A stretch of DNA of 64,000 bases from Sphingomonas glacialis (lineage in GTDB: Bacteria; Pseudomonadota; Alphaproteobacteria; Sphingomonadales; Sphingomonadaceae): positions 1,101,220 to 1,165,219 of the forward strand of contig NZ_RCZC01000002.1 of the NCBI RefSeq assembly GCF_006439055.1, written 5' to 3'. Of this stretch, positions 8,803 to 18,018 are shown piece by piece. The notes below the pieces were generated by a model, which saw only the letters and a program-made list of their open reading frames with translations, was not told the origin of the DNA and did not search any database. Each line of letters begins with the position of its first letter. Positions within the stretch are counted from its first letter, which is position 1. A program made the translations under genes and the position numbers.

Positions 8803-11030
8803 TGCGACAGCCCCATGCGGCGCCGCGTGTGTCCGTCGTCATCGCCAATTACAATGGCGCGCGTGATCTTGCTGCGGCGGTTCAGTCCGCTGCGCGACAA
8901 ACGGTATCTGACCTCGAGATCCTGATCGCCGACGACTTGTCGAGCGACGCGAGCCCGGCAATAGCGCAAGAGCTCGCCGCGGCGGATCCGCGCATCCGCT
9001 TCCTCACCGCCGAGCGTAACACCGGGCCCGCCGGCGCGCGAAACCGCGCGATCGCGGTTGCACGCGGCGACTGGATCGCCGTCCTTGATAGCGACGATCT
9101 GATGCACCCGTCGCGGCTTGAAAAGCTGATCGCGGCGGCCGAGCATCGTGGAGCGGATATCGTTGCGGACGATCTGCTCGTATTCGACGATCAAGTCGGC
9201 GGCGCGATCGGGCGTTTCCTCGAACGGCCCGAAAGCGACGGCCCCTTCGCCCTGACGCCCGAGCGATATTTCGCGCAGACCGTCATGTATGGGCGCAAGC
9301 CCAATCTCGGTTTCCTAAAGCCCGTCTTTCGCCGCGCAGCGTTGGCCGCGGCGGGCATAAGCTACGACGAACGCCTGCGGATCGCCGAGGATGACGATAT
9401 CGTGATCAGAGCGCTGGCGGCGGGTCTGCGCTATTGGATCGTTCCGTCGCTGACCTATTTCTATCGCAAACATTCGCGGTCGATTTCGCACCGGACATCG
9501 ATCGCCGACCTGAACGCAATGGTCGTCGCTTCGAATCGGATCGCAGGGTTGTTCCCCAATGCCGATCGCGCGACGGCAAATGCAATCTCGCACCGAGTCG
9601 CCGCGACGCGCGACGCGCTGGCTTTCCAACACTTCCTTGACGCTGCGAAGGCACGCCGCGTTCCCGCCGCACTTGGCGCGCTGGCCAAACGCCCGTCTGC
9701 GGCCCGTCTGCTGCGGCTGCCGCTCGCGGCACGCCTGCGCCGACGCAAGCGAGATCATGCGGTGCCTGATCGGACCGATGGCCGACACGTGCTCTTCGTA
9801 AGTCGTCAGCGGATCGTCGGGCGGACCAACGGCAGTTCGACCTATCTTCTCGATATCGCTGCAGCGGTGCGCGCTGCTGGGCTGACGCCGCATCTGTTGC
9901 AGCCCGCACCATCGGTGACTGGACGACGGCCGGTGCTGCGGCTGAGCCCCGATCTTGCCGTGTTCGAGACGCACGAGGTGCGCGGCGTATGGAAATATGG
10001 TTCGGTGATCGTGTCGCGCGACTTGCGCGTATGGAGCGACGCGTTGCGCGGTATTGCAGCGCGTCTCGTGAAACGGCTGGGGGTTCGCCTGGACCTGGCC
10101 GACACGCCATATCCCCACACGATCACAGTGCCCTGGACCGACGCCGACCGGTTGTTCGTCGCACGCCACGGCCGCAGATACGCCGATGCCATCCTTGCCG
10201 ACTATGTCTTTCAAGCCGAGGCGATCCCGTTATTACTACGCCCGGATGCTCCGAACGCGATCGTCATGCACGATCTGTATGCCGAACGTGCCGGAAGCTT
10301 CGGCGACGACGCTTCGCGTGATTCGGTCGCGATGCTGGATGCCGATCAGGAAGTCGCATTGATGCGTCAGGCAGCAGCCATCATCGCAATTCAAGAGCAG
10401 GAGGCCGAATGGGTGCGCCGCCACGTTTCCGGCGTCCAGGTCTTCACAGCGCCGATGGCCGCGTATCCGGTTCCGGCCGCCCAGCCTGGAAACGACCGCG
10501 ACGTCTTATTCGTCGGTAGCAACACATCGCCCAACGTAATAGCGATCGAGTGGCTCCTGTCGGGCGTGTGGAATCGCGTTCGCGCGGCGATTCCTAACGT
10601 GCGATTGGTCATCGCGGGCTCGGTATCCGCGGCGTTCCCAGAGACGCAGGGGGACTGGCGCGGCCAAGGCATCGAATTCTGCGGCATGGTGCCTGATCTC
10701 GCACCGCTCTACCGCGACGCAGGGGTCGTTATCTCGCCCCTCACGGTCGGTTCGGGCCTAAAGATCAAGCTGATCGACGCGCTGGCGCAAGGCAAGGCGA
10801 TCGTCGCCACATCGGTTACTCTACAAGGCGTCGAGCGCCAGGCCGGACCCGCGGTGATACGGGTCGACGATGATGCTGGCTTTGCCGACGCCATCGTCGC
10901 GCTCTTGCGCGATCCGGCAGAACGTGCCCGTCGAGCCGAGCAAGCCCTCACGGTCGCACGGTCCGCCTTCTCGGCGGAAACGTGTTACGGCCCCCTCATT
11001 TCTTGGCTTAGCCCAAAGCGGGACGAATGA
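8802..11030 (+). CDS. Double-domain glycosyltransferase (GT2 fused to GT4)
   Basis: A 742-residue two-domain enzyme. Residues about 1-300 are a GT2 domain: VSVVIANYNGARDLAAAV, the strand LEILIADDLSSDASP, the metal-binding IAVLDSDDLMHP and the RIAEDDDIVIRAL acceptor region. Residues about 330-742 form a GT-B/GT4 domain: HVLFVSRQRIVGRTNGSS, DVLFVGSNTSPNVIAIEWLL and the donor-site VGSGLKIKLIDALAQGKAIV. The ATG at 8802 overlaps the flippase stop; an in-frame upstream start would lie inside the flippase gene. Two transferase activities in one chain suggests it adds two successive sugars, which is an inference. No membrane segments are evident. Confidence 0.85.
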   Translation: MRQPHAAPRVSVVIANYNGARDLAAAVQSAARQTVSDLEILIADDLSSDASPAIAQELAAADPRIRFLTAERNTGPAGARNRAIAVARGDWIAVLDSDDLMHPSRLEKLIAAAEHRGADIVADDLLVFDDQVGGAIGRFLERPESDGPFALTPERYFAQTVMYGRKPNLGFLKPVFRRAALAAAGISYDERLRIAEDDDIVIRALAAGLRYWIVPSLTYFYRKHSRSISHRTSIADLNAMVVASNRIAGLFPNADRATANAISHRVAATRDALAFQHFLDAAKARRVPAALGALAKRPSAARLLRLPLAARLRRRKRDHAVPDRTDGRHVLFVSRQRIVGRTNGSSTYLLDIAAAVRAAGLTPHLLQPAPSVTGRRPVLRLSPDLAVFETHEVRGVWKYGSVIVSRDLRVWSDALRGIAARLVKRLGVRLDLADTPYPHTITVPWTDADRLFVARHGRRYADAILADYVFQAEAIPLLLRPDAPNAIVMHDLYAERAGSFGDDASRDSVAMLDADQEVALMRQAAAIIAIQEQEAEWVRRHVSGVQVFTAPMAAYPVPAAQPGNDRDVLFVGSNTSPNVIAIEWLLSGVWNRVRAAIPNVRLVIAGSVSAAFPETQGDWRGQGIEFCGMVPDLAPLYRDAGVVISPLTVGSGLKIKLIDALAQGKAIVATSVTLQGVERQAGPAVIRVDDDAGFADAIVALLRDPAERARRAEQALTVARSAFSAETCYGPLISWLSPKRDE

Positions 11031-11112
11031 ACGGGTTACTTCGGTAATAAACTCATGGTATTCACATGGTGCTGTCGACACCGGCGCGCATCAAAATCTT
11101 TGGGAAGATTGA

Positions 11113-12537
11113 ATGACAAAAGATGTCATTGTCTTGGAATTCAACGAGCTGACGCCGTCGCTTGTCGATAGATTCATCAAGATGGGCAAGCTGCCCAATT
11201 TCGCGAGGCTGAGGCAGGAGTCGCTCGTTGCCGTAACCGACGCCGAGGAGGCGCCACCGGCGCTAGAGCCCTGGATTCAGTGGGTTACGGTCCATACCGG
11301 CCTGTCGTACGCAGAACACAAGGTCTTCGACCTGGGTGATGGTCCGAAACTTTCTGAACCGCGTATCTGGGACATGGTATCCGACGCGGGTGAAAAGGCG
11401 TGGATCTGCGGCAGTATGAACGCGGCGGTACAAGGTGATCGGTTCAACGGGTTGGTGCTTCCGGACCCGTGGGCCACCGACGTCAAGTCGCAGCCGGCTG
11501 GGCTCTTTGAGCCCTATCTCGACTTGGTGCGAACCTATGTGCAGGAATACACTACCAGCCGCCCGAACGTCAGCAAGGCGACGATGATCCGTTTCGCCCG
11601 CTTCATGGCGACGAACGGCCTGTCAACCCGGACGATATTCCAGGCGATGCGCCAATTGGTCGGCGAGTTGAGTCAGCCGATCCAGTGGCGGCGTGCGACG
11701 ATCCTGGATCGTCTGCAATGGGACATCTTCCGAAAATTTTACCGGAGCGAGCGTCCGGTGCTCTCGACGTTCTTCCTCAACAGCACCGCCCATTTCCAGC
11801 ACTATTTCTGGCGCAACCTTGATCCGGATGCCTTCGCAGTCACGTCCGATTCCGAGACGCAGCAAAAATATGCCGACGCCATCCCGTACGGGTATGAGAA
11901 GATGGACGAGATCATTGGCGAAGCCTTGGCGCTTGCAGGGCCGCAAACCTCGATCGTCCTGTGCACCGCGCTCAGCCAGCAACCGATGCTCGATCACGAG
12001 GACATCGGCGGCAAGCAGATCTTCAAGATGCACGACGCCGCCGCGTTCTTTGCCTTTGCGGGCGTGCCCGAAGGTTACACCTATGCGCCGGTTATGGCGG
12101 AGCAATTCCATCTGATCTTCGATTCCGAAGCGGCAGCAGGTGAGGCGGCCGAGCGGCTTCGTGGCGTCAAGCTGCGCGACGGTACGCAGGTCATGATGGC
12201 GCGGAACGAGGGTGATCGGGTCTTTGCCGGTTGCGATCTCGTCGCGCATCCCGTCGCTGGCGCGACGATCTTATCGACCGCGTCGAATGAGTCGCCGGCA
12301 TTCAACGCAATGTTCTACCCGGTCGAGGCTGTGCGCAGCGGGATGCATCATCCAGATGGCATGTTGTGGATCCGCACGCCCGAACACGTCCATGCCAAGA
12401 TCGATCGCCGCGTATCCCTGCGCGAAGTTGCTCCGACGCTGTTGGCGCTGACCGACATCGCGCCCCGTCACGCGTTCGCCTGTCCGGCGATGCCGGAACT
12501 CGAATGGGCTAAGTCTGTCGAACGCAAGGCGGCCTGA
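11113..12537 (+). CDS. Alkaline-phosphatase-fold protein, possibly degenerate active site
   Basis: A 474-residue protein of the alkaline phosphatase/type I phosphodiesterase superfamily. The first strand VIVLEFNELTPSLVDRF and LPNFARLRQES, then VTVHTGLSYAEHKVFDLGD, follow the family layout (metal strand, 'few/lives' helix, TG-x-H loop). The C-terminal VSLREVAPTLLALTDI is the usual late helix. The catalytic residues look altered: the expected SDHG strand reads VLCTALSQQP, and the segment before HTG lacks the usual Thr-Phe/Pro nucleophile motif. No signal peptide is visible, so it may be cytoplasmic. GGGAAG precedes the ATG. Its place between glycosyltransferase and glycanase genes suggests a role in polymer synthesis, but the reaction is unknown. 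Confidence 0.65.
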   Translation: MTKDVIVLEFNELTPSLVDRFIKMGKLPNFARLRQESLVAVTDAEEAPPALEPWIQWVTVHTGLSYAEHKVFDLGDGPKLSEPRIWDMVSDAGEKAWICGSMNAAVQGDRFNGLVLPDPWATDVKSQPAGLFEPYLDLVRTYVQEYTTSRPNVSKATMIRFARFMATNGLSTRTIFQAMRQLVGELSQPIQWRRATILDRLQWDIFRKFYRSERPVLSTFFLNSTAHFQHYFWRNLDPDAFAVTSDSETQQKYADAIPYGYEKMDEIIGEALALAGPQTSIVLCTALSQQPMLDHEDIGGKQIFKMHDAAAFFAFAGVPEGYTYAPVMAEQFHLIFDSEAAAGEAAERLRGVKLRDGTQVMMARNEGDRVFAGCDLVAHPVAGATILSTASNESPAFNAMFYPVEAVRSGMHHPDGMLWIRTPEHVHAKIDRRVSLREVAPTLLALTDIAPRHAFACPAMPELEWAKSVERKAA

Positions 12538-12620
12538 TCAGAAACGAGCGATAGGATGACCGCCGCCGGCCACAGTGCTCGTCTTGCCCGAGCAGGCTGC
12601 GGGCGACACCCGGCCGTGCG

Positions 12621-14264
12621 ATGCCACAGGTCATACTCAAGCCTGCTCGGTCGTCCGGCCGTAGCCGAATGATAAGGTTCGGCAACGATTATCAGACCTG
12701 GGCCCGGGTCGCGCTCGCACTGCTCGCGGGAGCAGCGCTGACCGCGGCGGTAGTGTTGTATCGCGCAGAGCGAAGCGGCCCGGTAACGTCGCGGTTCAAC
12801 GCGGTCGGGGTCGAGCTCCCTTATTCCAAATCGGTCGACAGTTGGATCGTCAACAGTCCAGCGAAGGAAACCCAGCACGGCACGTCGCTGAAGGACCAGT
12901 TTCACGGCGTCGGCGGTGACGTGCTGATTGGTGGCCAAGGAGACGATACCTACACCTTGTGGGATACCGGCAACCTCGTCGTCGAGAGTCCCGGCGAAGG
13001 CGTCGACACAGTCGAAAGCTATGGCAATGGCGCAACCGTGCTCGCCGACAACGTAGAAAATCTGACGCTGAAAGGCGACCGGTCGAACTATGCGGGGGGC
13101 AACGCCCTCGATAACATCATCACCGCCGGCGATACCGGCGCAACGCTCGACGGCGGTGGCGGCAATGACGTCCTTGTCGGTGGTCGGGGCCCCGACATCT
13201 TCCAAATTCGCGCGGGCAATGGAAGCGATGCGATCATCGACTTTACGCAGGGCACCGACAAAGTCCGGCTTGGTGGCTACACGATCGACAGCTTCGACAA
13301 GGTCCGCGCCACGATGCGACAGGTCGGCGCGGACACCGTAATCAGGCTCGACAAGACCGAGAAGCTCATCTTGCGCGGCGTTTCTGCAAAAACGCTTACA
13401 GCCGGGGACTTTCAGCTACCGATCGACATGTCGAAGCTCAGATTGTCGTTCACCGACGAATTTTCGACGCTTCGCTTGAGGGCCCAGGGCGGCATCTGGA
13501 TCCCCAATCTGGCGGAAGGCGGCATGACCGACCATGGTCATGTCGACGAACAGCAAGTTTATGTCGACGCCGGTTATGCCGGGAGTGCGACCAACCCGCT
13601 CGGCATCAATCCGTTTGCGGTCAGCCCCGACGGCGTCCTTTCCATCATTGCAGCCCCGATCGAAAAGGCCAACGCCGCGGCGCTTGGGCGCGCCGCTTAC
13701 AGTTCGGGCCTGCTGAGCAGCAAGACCGGTTTCTCACAACAATATGGCTATTTCGAAATTCGAGCCGCATTGCCGAAAGGCCAGGGATTCCTACCCGAAT
13801 TCTGGCTGATGCCCGCTACGGGCGGATGGCCACCCGAGATCGACGTCATGGAGTCACTCGGCCGCGATCCAGGCATGGTTTACATGACGATGCACGACAT
13901 CGGCGGCGTCCGGAAGGGTTCCGCCGCGTATTTCGATCATACTGAACGGATGCACACCTATGGCCTGAATTGGACCAAGGAAAAGCTGACTTGGTACGTC
14001 GATGAAATGGAAGTGGCGCAGCAACCCGCACCGGCCACTTTCCGCCAGGAATTCTACGTCAATATCAACTTGGCGATCGGCAACCCCTGGGCGGGCAAGG
14101 TCGATTCAAGCACGGGTATCGGGGCGTTCAAGATCGACTATTTGCGGGTCTATGCGAATGCCGAGACGGTCAGTCGGAGCGTACATGGCGTAAAGACGCC
14201 CCTTACCGGTGCGTCAGCACAGCGACTGAGCGTCGTCAGCGCAAGCCGAAGCGATGCGCGCTGA
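12621..14264 (+). CDS. GH16 beta-glycanase with RTX-type repeats (ExoK/ExsH-like)
   Basis: A 547-residue glycoside hydrolase family 16 enzyme of the kind that trims bacterial exopolysaccharide (ExoK/ExsH in rhizobia). A hydrophobic segment near residues 27-48 is a signal or anchor. Calcium-binding RTX-like sequence follows (about 90-240), with GGDVLIGGQGDDTY and LDGGGGNDVLVGGRGPDIF. The GH16 domain occupies about 270-530, with the catalytic EIDVMES near residue 406 (nucleophile, Asp and acid/base Glu). An alternative ATG at 12669 gives a shorter, more typical signal-anchor start; neither has a clear Shine-Dalgarno. The RTX part lies before the catalytic domain and no C-terminal type I secretion signal is obvious. 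Confidence 0.85.
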   Translation: MPQVILKPARSSGRSRMIRFGNDYQTWARVALALLAGAALTAAVVLYRAERSGPVTSRFNAVGVELPYSKSVDSWIVNSPAKETQHGTSLKDQFHGVGGDVLIGGQGDDTYTLWDTGNLVVESPGEGVDTVESYGNGATVLADNVENLTLKGDRSNYAGGNALDNIITAGDTGATLDGGGGNDVLVGGRGPDIFQIRAGNGSDAIIDFTQGTDKVRLGGYTIDSFDKVRATMRQVGADTVIRLDKTEKLILRGVSAKTLTAGDFQLPIDMSKLRLSFTDEFSTLRLRAQGGIWIPNLAEGGMTDHGHVDEQQVYVDAGYAGSATNPLGINPFAVSPDGVLSIIAAPIEKANAAALGRAAYSSGLLSSKTGFSQQYGYFEIRAALPKGQGFLPEFWLMPATGGWPPEIDVMESLGRDPGMVYMTMHDIGGVRKGSAAYFDHTERMHTYGLNWTKEKLTWYVDEMEVAQQPAPATFRQEFYVNINLAIGNPWAGKVDSSTGIGAFKIDYLRVYANAETVSRSVHGVKTPLTGASAQRLSVVSASRSDAR

Positions 14265-14405
14265 GTCGCTGCCCCCTCTACGCTTAGCCTGTTCACGAAG
14301 CGGGGGAAATGCGTCGATCCTAGTGGTCGGGCGCCCTTGTCCTGATACCGACCTGCTCTATCCCCAGCCAATCGCGGCGAACGACCATTATTTCAGGAGC
14401 TCACG

Positions 14406-15263
14406 ATGCCTTCCTCGCCGATGTCCGATATCCCAATCGTGCCGAAAGGCGAGACAATCCCGCGGATCATCCACCAGGCGTTTCCCACGAAAAACCTCCC
14501 GGCCCCGATGCGCGCCCTGATCGATGAGCTGTGCGCCAACAATCCGACTTGGGAGCATCGCCTCTACGACCATGACGATATCCGCGAATTCATCCGACGC
14601 GAATACGGCCCGAAAATGCTGAAGGCATTCCTGCGGATCGATGAGCGCTATGGCGCCGCTCGGATCGATTTCTGGCGCTATCTCCTGATTTACAAGGTCG
14701 GCGGCGTGTACATCGACATCAAGAGCACTTTTAGCAAACCGCTCGATGAAGTGCTGCACACGGATGACGAATATATCCTGAGCAGTTGGGATCAGTCTGC
14801 AGGTGCAGAATTCTCCGGCTATGGCATCCATCCCAAACTCGCTCATCGCGAAACCGGCGAGTTTCAGCAATGGCATGTTATCGCGGTAAAGGGGCACCCT
14901 TTCCTTCGCGCGGTAGCCGAACGCGTGCTTGAAAGCATCGAGCATTACAATCCCTGGCGAGACGGAGCAGGAAAGGTGGCAGTGCTCAACGTGACCGGGC
15001 CGGTTCCATACACGCTGGCGATCGAACCGCTGCTAGCGCACTATCCGCACCGCTTGGTCGCCGACGAAACACATCTGTCATTGGTCTATAACGCGTTGGG
15101 CGGGGTGACTTACCAACAGTATCTGCCGCCGCATTATTCTTTGCAAAAAATGCCGCTGATCGACCAAGGCCCGGTCGGCCAAGCCGCTTATGCATCCTAT
15201 CTCATGGCGAAGCGGGGATATCTCACGGTGAGAGATTTCGGACGCCGCATCATCAAGCGATAA
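14406..15263 (+). CDS. GT32-like glycosyltransferase (DXD sugar-binding family)
   Basis: A 285-residue glycosyltransferase of the GT32/capsular polysaccharide group. It opens with PRIIHQAFPTKNLP, then WEHRLYDHDDIREFI and RYGAARIDFWRYLLIYKVGG, followed directly by the metal-binding VYIDIKS. That order is characteristic of the DXD sugar-binding family. AGGAG lies 5 nt before the ATG at 14406; a second ATG five codons in (14421) is possible. Soluble, no membrane segment. It follows the GH16 gene after 140 bp and is the last gene of the rightward synthesis block. Donor and linkage cannot be deduced. Confidence 0.78.
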   Translation: MPSSPMSDIPIVPKGETIPRIIHQAFPTKNLPAPMRALIDELCANNPTWEHRLYDHDDIREFIRREYGPKMLKAFLRIDERYGAARIDFWRYLLIYKVGGVYIDIKSTFSKPLDEVLHTDDEYILSSWDQSAGAEFSGYGIHPKLAHRETGEFQQWHVIAVKGHPFLRAVAERVLESIEHYNPWRDGAGKVAVLNVTGPVPYTLAIEPLLAHYPHRLVADETHLSLVYNALGGVTYQQYLPPHYSLQKMPLIDQGPVGQAAYASYLMAKRGYLTVRDFGRRIIKR

Positions 15264-15306
15264 GCACAGGGAATTGGGCCGCACGTCGTATGCGTTGCCC
15301 GTCGGG

Positions 15307-15726
15307 CTAATTGCCCGCAGGCTCGCCGGATCTCGCACCGCGCTGCGTTGCATTCGCCCGGGCCCTGCCCCGCTTGGCGGCTGCCGCGCGACGCTTACCG
15401 GCGGAGACCAAATCCTGTTCGGGGATTTCGGCCGGCGTACCTCGGATCAGGCTGCGAACGGTGACATCGGCGGCCATCCTATTCGCGACGACGATGCGAT
15501 TGTCTCGAACCGCACGCGAATTCCTGTATCGCGCGCCCGGCAAGCCACAGCTTACCGTAAACCCGCGCTTGTCGATGCAGTTTTGGGTATCTCGCCCAGC
15601 ATCGTCGCAATAAACGAGACGGCCCTGCCCGTCCCGACATCCGTCGGCCAATGCGGCGCCGCCCATCGATAGCGCCACGGCCGCCAAAAGCGTCTTTGCG
15701 ACGAAGCGCATACGTATTGTGCTCAT
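15307..15726 (-). CDS. Small secreted cysteine-containing protein, unknown
   Basis: A protein of about 139 residues from the ATG at 15726. It begins with a clear signal peptide (basic MSTIRMRFVAK, hydrophobic TLLAAVALSMGGAALA) ending near ALADG. The mature part has four cysteines in two short-spaced groups (CRDGQGRLVYC and later NC...SC) that could form disulphides. It finishes in a lysine/arginine/alanine-rich tail. I do not recognise the family. It is convergent with the GT32-like gene and next to another small membrane protein, so a periplasmic role linked to the envelope is possible but unsupported. The frame is open to 15750. Confidence 0.6.
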   Translation of the reverse strand: MSTIRMRFVAKTLLAAVALSMGGAALADGCRDGQGRLVYCDDAGRDTQNCIDKRGFTVSCGLPGARYRNSRAVRDNRIVVANRMAADVTVRSLIRGTPAEIPEQDLVSAGKRRAAAAKRGRARANATQRGARSGEPAGN

Positions 15727-15811
15727 CGGTTTGCGATAGGCGACGCACAACGCTTAAGCAATCATTTGATCGCCGCAGACGCGTCTGGCCGCCCCACCGT
15801 CGAGCCGTTAC

Positions 15812-16066
15812 TCAATGGGTTATCTTGCCCTCAAGCGCAACTTTCATGGCGACGATCGCGATGGTTACGGCGACGAGGCTCGCCATCGTCGATCGGATCG
15901 AAACGGGCTTCCCGACGGCAGGCCGGATCAACAGTTCGTAGACGACAATCGCAGACCAGAAGGCGACGATTTGCCAGCGTGTCTCCACGTCTCGCAACAG
16001 AAACCGGACGGTCGCACCGGCTGCGGAAAAGATAAGGGCATTTCGCAACGCAAATCCTGTCGACAT
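15812..16066 (-). CDS. Small membrane protein, unknown
   Basis: An 84-residue protein with three hydrophobic stretches (near residues 7-24, 31-48 and 60-78), so probably two or three membrane helices with short loops. The ATG at 16066 lacks a strong Shine-Dalgarno. No recognised domain. It lies 85 bp upstream of the small secreted protein in the same direction and may share its transcript. The alternating hydrophobic pattern and typical codon choice favour a real gene over chance, but the evidence is modest. Confidence 0.5.
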   Translation of the reverse strand: MSTGFALRNALIFSAAGATVRFLLRDVETRWQIVAFWSAIVVYELLIRPAVGKPVSIRSTMASLVAVTIAIVAMKVALEGKITH

Positions 16067-16337
16067 GCGCGGCTCCGTAGCCGCTAACGTCTGGCCTCAC
16101 CAGCGCTATTGCGAACATTTAAGGTTGGAAAGACGGGCGGCGCATCAGCCGGCCTTACCCGATATTCGCCTACCGGTTGCGAACAGACAACTATCTCCCT
16201 CGACGCAATACGCGCGACGACGATGCTTAATCATGGTATCGTTGCAGTATGCAGGCCTATTGCCCGACGATCATCATACGCATTCGGTCTTCCCAATACG
16301 AAGAACGCGTATGCGGATTCAGTATTAGGAGGTTGCG

Positions 16338-16940
16338 TTGCCACCAGGATCACAAGAGGCCGACGAGCAACGCCTTGCCCGGGACCTATTGATCGAGCGT
16401 GTTCTGGGATCTTACACGGCGCCCCCGCCTTCATCACAGCCCCGGCCCCGGCCCGCTACAAAACGCTCAAGTCTATTTAATCGCAAGGGTCTAGTCTCGA
16501 CCCTGATCGCTTTGGCCTTCGGCGTTGGTGGCGCCACCGCACTCGTCGTTTCGCAGCAGATGGGCGATGGCATATTGCGACATCGGTCGCTTGCGATGCC
16601 TGCCTCTGCGCGCTCGATCGTCGCACAAAGCCTTGCGGTGCCGACCGCGCCAGCCGTCGTTACGTCCGCTGTGCCTGCAATGACAGCACCGCGCTCCTCA
16701 CCCAAACGGCCGAATTGGGCAGCAATCGCGTTGTATCGCGAAAATCGGGAGCGCTTAGCGCGTGAAACCTTGGCGCATGAAACGAACTCGCAGATGGTCG
16801 ATTACACCGACGTGCCACGTGATGGAGCACCGGCAGTCCACCTCGAAGGGGAAGCGCTGCGGCAGGCTATCATCGCCGACGCCGAGGCTACACGAAAGGC
16901 GAACTCGGCCGCCATACCCGTTCAGAACCCACCACGCTGA
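16338..16940 (+). CDS. Single-pass membrane protein with TTG start, unknown
   Basis: A 200-residue protein starting at a TTG preceded by a perfect AGGAGG at a 5-nt spacing (16327-16332), which decides the start. The N-terminus is proline/arginine-rich and charged (about 1-55). One membrane helix (about 55-75, LVSTLIALAFGVGGATALVV) follows. The remainder, outside the membrane if the N-terminus is cytoplasmic, is Ala/Pro/Val-rich with a charged helix near its end (LYRENRERLARETLAHE). I do not recognise the family. It converges with the second acyltransferase. The layout resembles small accessory envelope proteins, but no function can be assigned. Confidence 0.6.
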   Translation: MPPGSQEADEQRLARDLLIERVLGSYTAPPPSSQPRPRPATKRSSLFNRKGLVSTLIALAFGVGGATALVVSQQMGDGILRHRSLAMPASARSIVAQSLAVPTAPAVVTSAVPAMTAPRSSPKRPNWAAIALYRENRERLARETLAHETNSQMVDYTDVPRDGAPAVHLEGEALRQAIIADAEATRKANSAAIPVQNPPR

Positions 16941-16953
16941 GCGCCTGACGATG

Positions 16954-18018
16954 TTACGGTGCGGCGGCAGGTTGAGCGATCGCCCGATTGCCGCGGATCG
17001 CCTTTAGGCGACGCCGCAACGCCATATCGATAGCGAGGCACAGGCAGGCGATCACGATCGCTAGCGCGACGATGATCGGAACCGAAATATACTCGACAAT
17101 TCGCGACGGGCCGGTCCGGTTCAGTAGGCTCGCCGCCTTGATCACAATCGGGTAATGAACGATGTAAAGCGGATAGGACAACAAACCGAGCCACCGCGAT
17201 ATCCGTTGCACGAACCCGCTCGGCCGCTCGTTCATCGCAGCGGTCAGCAACAGCGGAAAGACCAGAATAGCGCAGGCTAAATCGCGCAGCCCGTTGACGG
17301 TCGTGAGAAGCGGCGTCGGGATACAAATCGTGGCAAGCAACGCCAGAACGACGAGCCAAAGCGGCGCTGTAATCTGTGGTAGTCGAAACTGAACGCGCAT
17401 CCGGTACAACAGGATGCCACAGGGGTAGCAAAAGGCGAAGATCGCTACGCCGCCAACCAGCGTTTCAAACGACCAGCCGATGTTGAGCCCACCGAAGTAC
17501 ACGCCGCATGCCGCCATCGCCAACCCGCCCAACCCGACCAGCAGCATCAGGTTGCGATCGCTCAAACGGCCGAGGATCAAACGGTGTACGAGATTCCCCC
17601 ATATCTCGATTGCAAGCGACCATTGAGGGGCAAGCAGGGGGAACACCGAACTGCCGGGCCACGGAATAAGGCAAATCGCCGCAAGCAGCATCAACCATAT
17701 CTCGTGGTTGATAGCCCCATCGCCAAAGCCAATCCGAATACCGAGCGATACTGCCAAGCCAAGGAGCAGCAGCGGATAAAGCCGCTCGATCCGAATAGCC
17801 AGAAACGCAAACGGCGAACTGGTGCGCATAATGCGGTTTTCGTAAGCGTGCGCGATCACGATCCCGCTCAGCATAAAGAAGAACGGCACCGCCATATACG
17901 CATGCGGAATAGCGTATACCAAACCGTACTGATCGCTCGTATGCATGATCACGACTGCGATCGCTGCGATCCCGCGCAGCCCATCCAGCAATTCAAACGT
18001 TTCGCGACGCGCCGACAT
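16954..18018 (-). CDS. Acyltransferase 3 family membrane protein (second copy)
   Basis: A 354-residue member of the acyltransferase-3 family. It begins with FELLDGLRGIAAIAVVIMHT, the family signature carrying the conserved first-helix histidine, followed by VPFFFMLSGIVIAHAYENRI and FLAIRIERLYPLLLLGLAV. APQWSLAIEIWGNLVHRLIL in the middle is the second hallmark. About ten membrane helices. GGGGAAG precedes the ATG. It is unlike the copy at 3265 outside these motifs, so the two probably modify different sugars or positions. It ends 14 bp from the end of a convergent gene. Confidence 0.87.
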   Translation of the reverse strand: MSARRETFELLDGLRGIAAIAVVIMHTSDQYGLVYAIPHAYMAVPFFFMLSGIVIAHAYENRIMRTSSPFAFLAIRIERLYPLLLLGLAVSLGIRIGFGDGAINHEIWLMLLAAICLIPWPGSSVFPLLAPQWSLAIEIWGNLVHRLILGRLSDRNLMLLVGLGGLAMAACGVYFGGLNIGWSFETLVGGVAIFAFCYPCGILLYRMRVQFRLPQITAPLWLVVLALLATICIPTPLLTTVNGLRDLACAILVFPLLLTAAMNERPSGFVQRISRWLGLLSYPLYIVHYPIVIKAASLLNRTGPSRIVEYISVPIIVALAIVIACLCLAIDMALRRRLKAIRGNRAIAQPAAAP

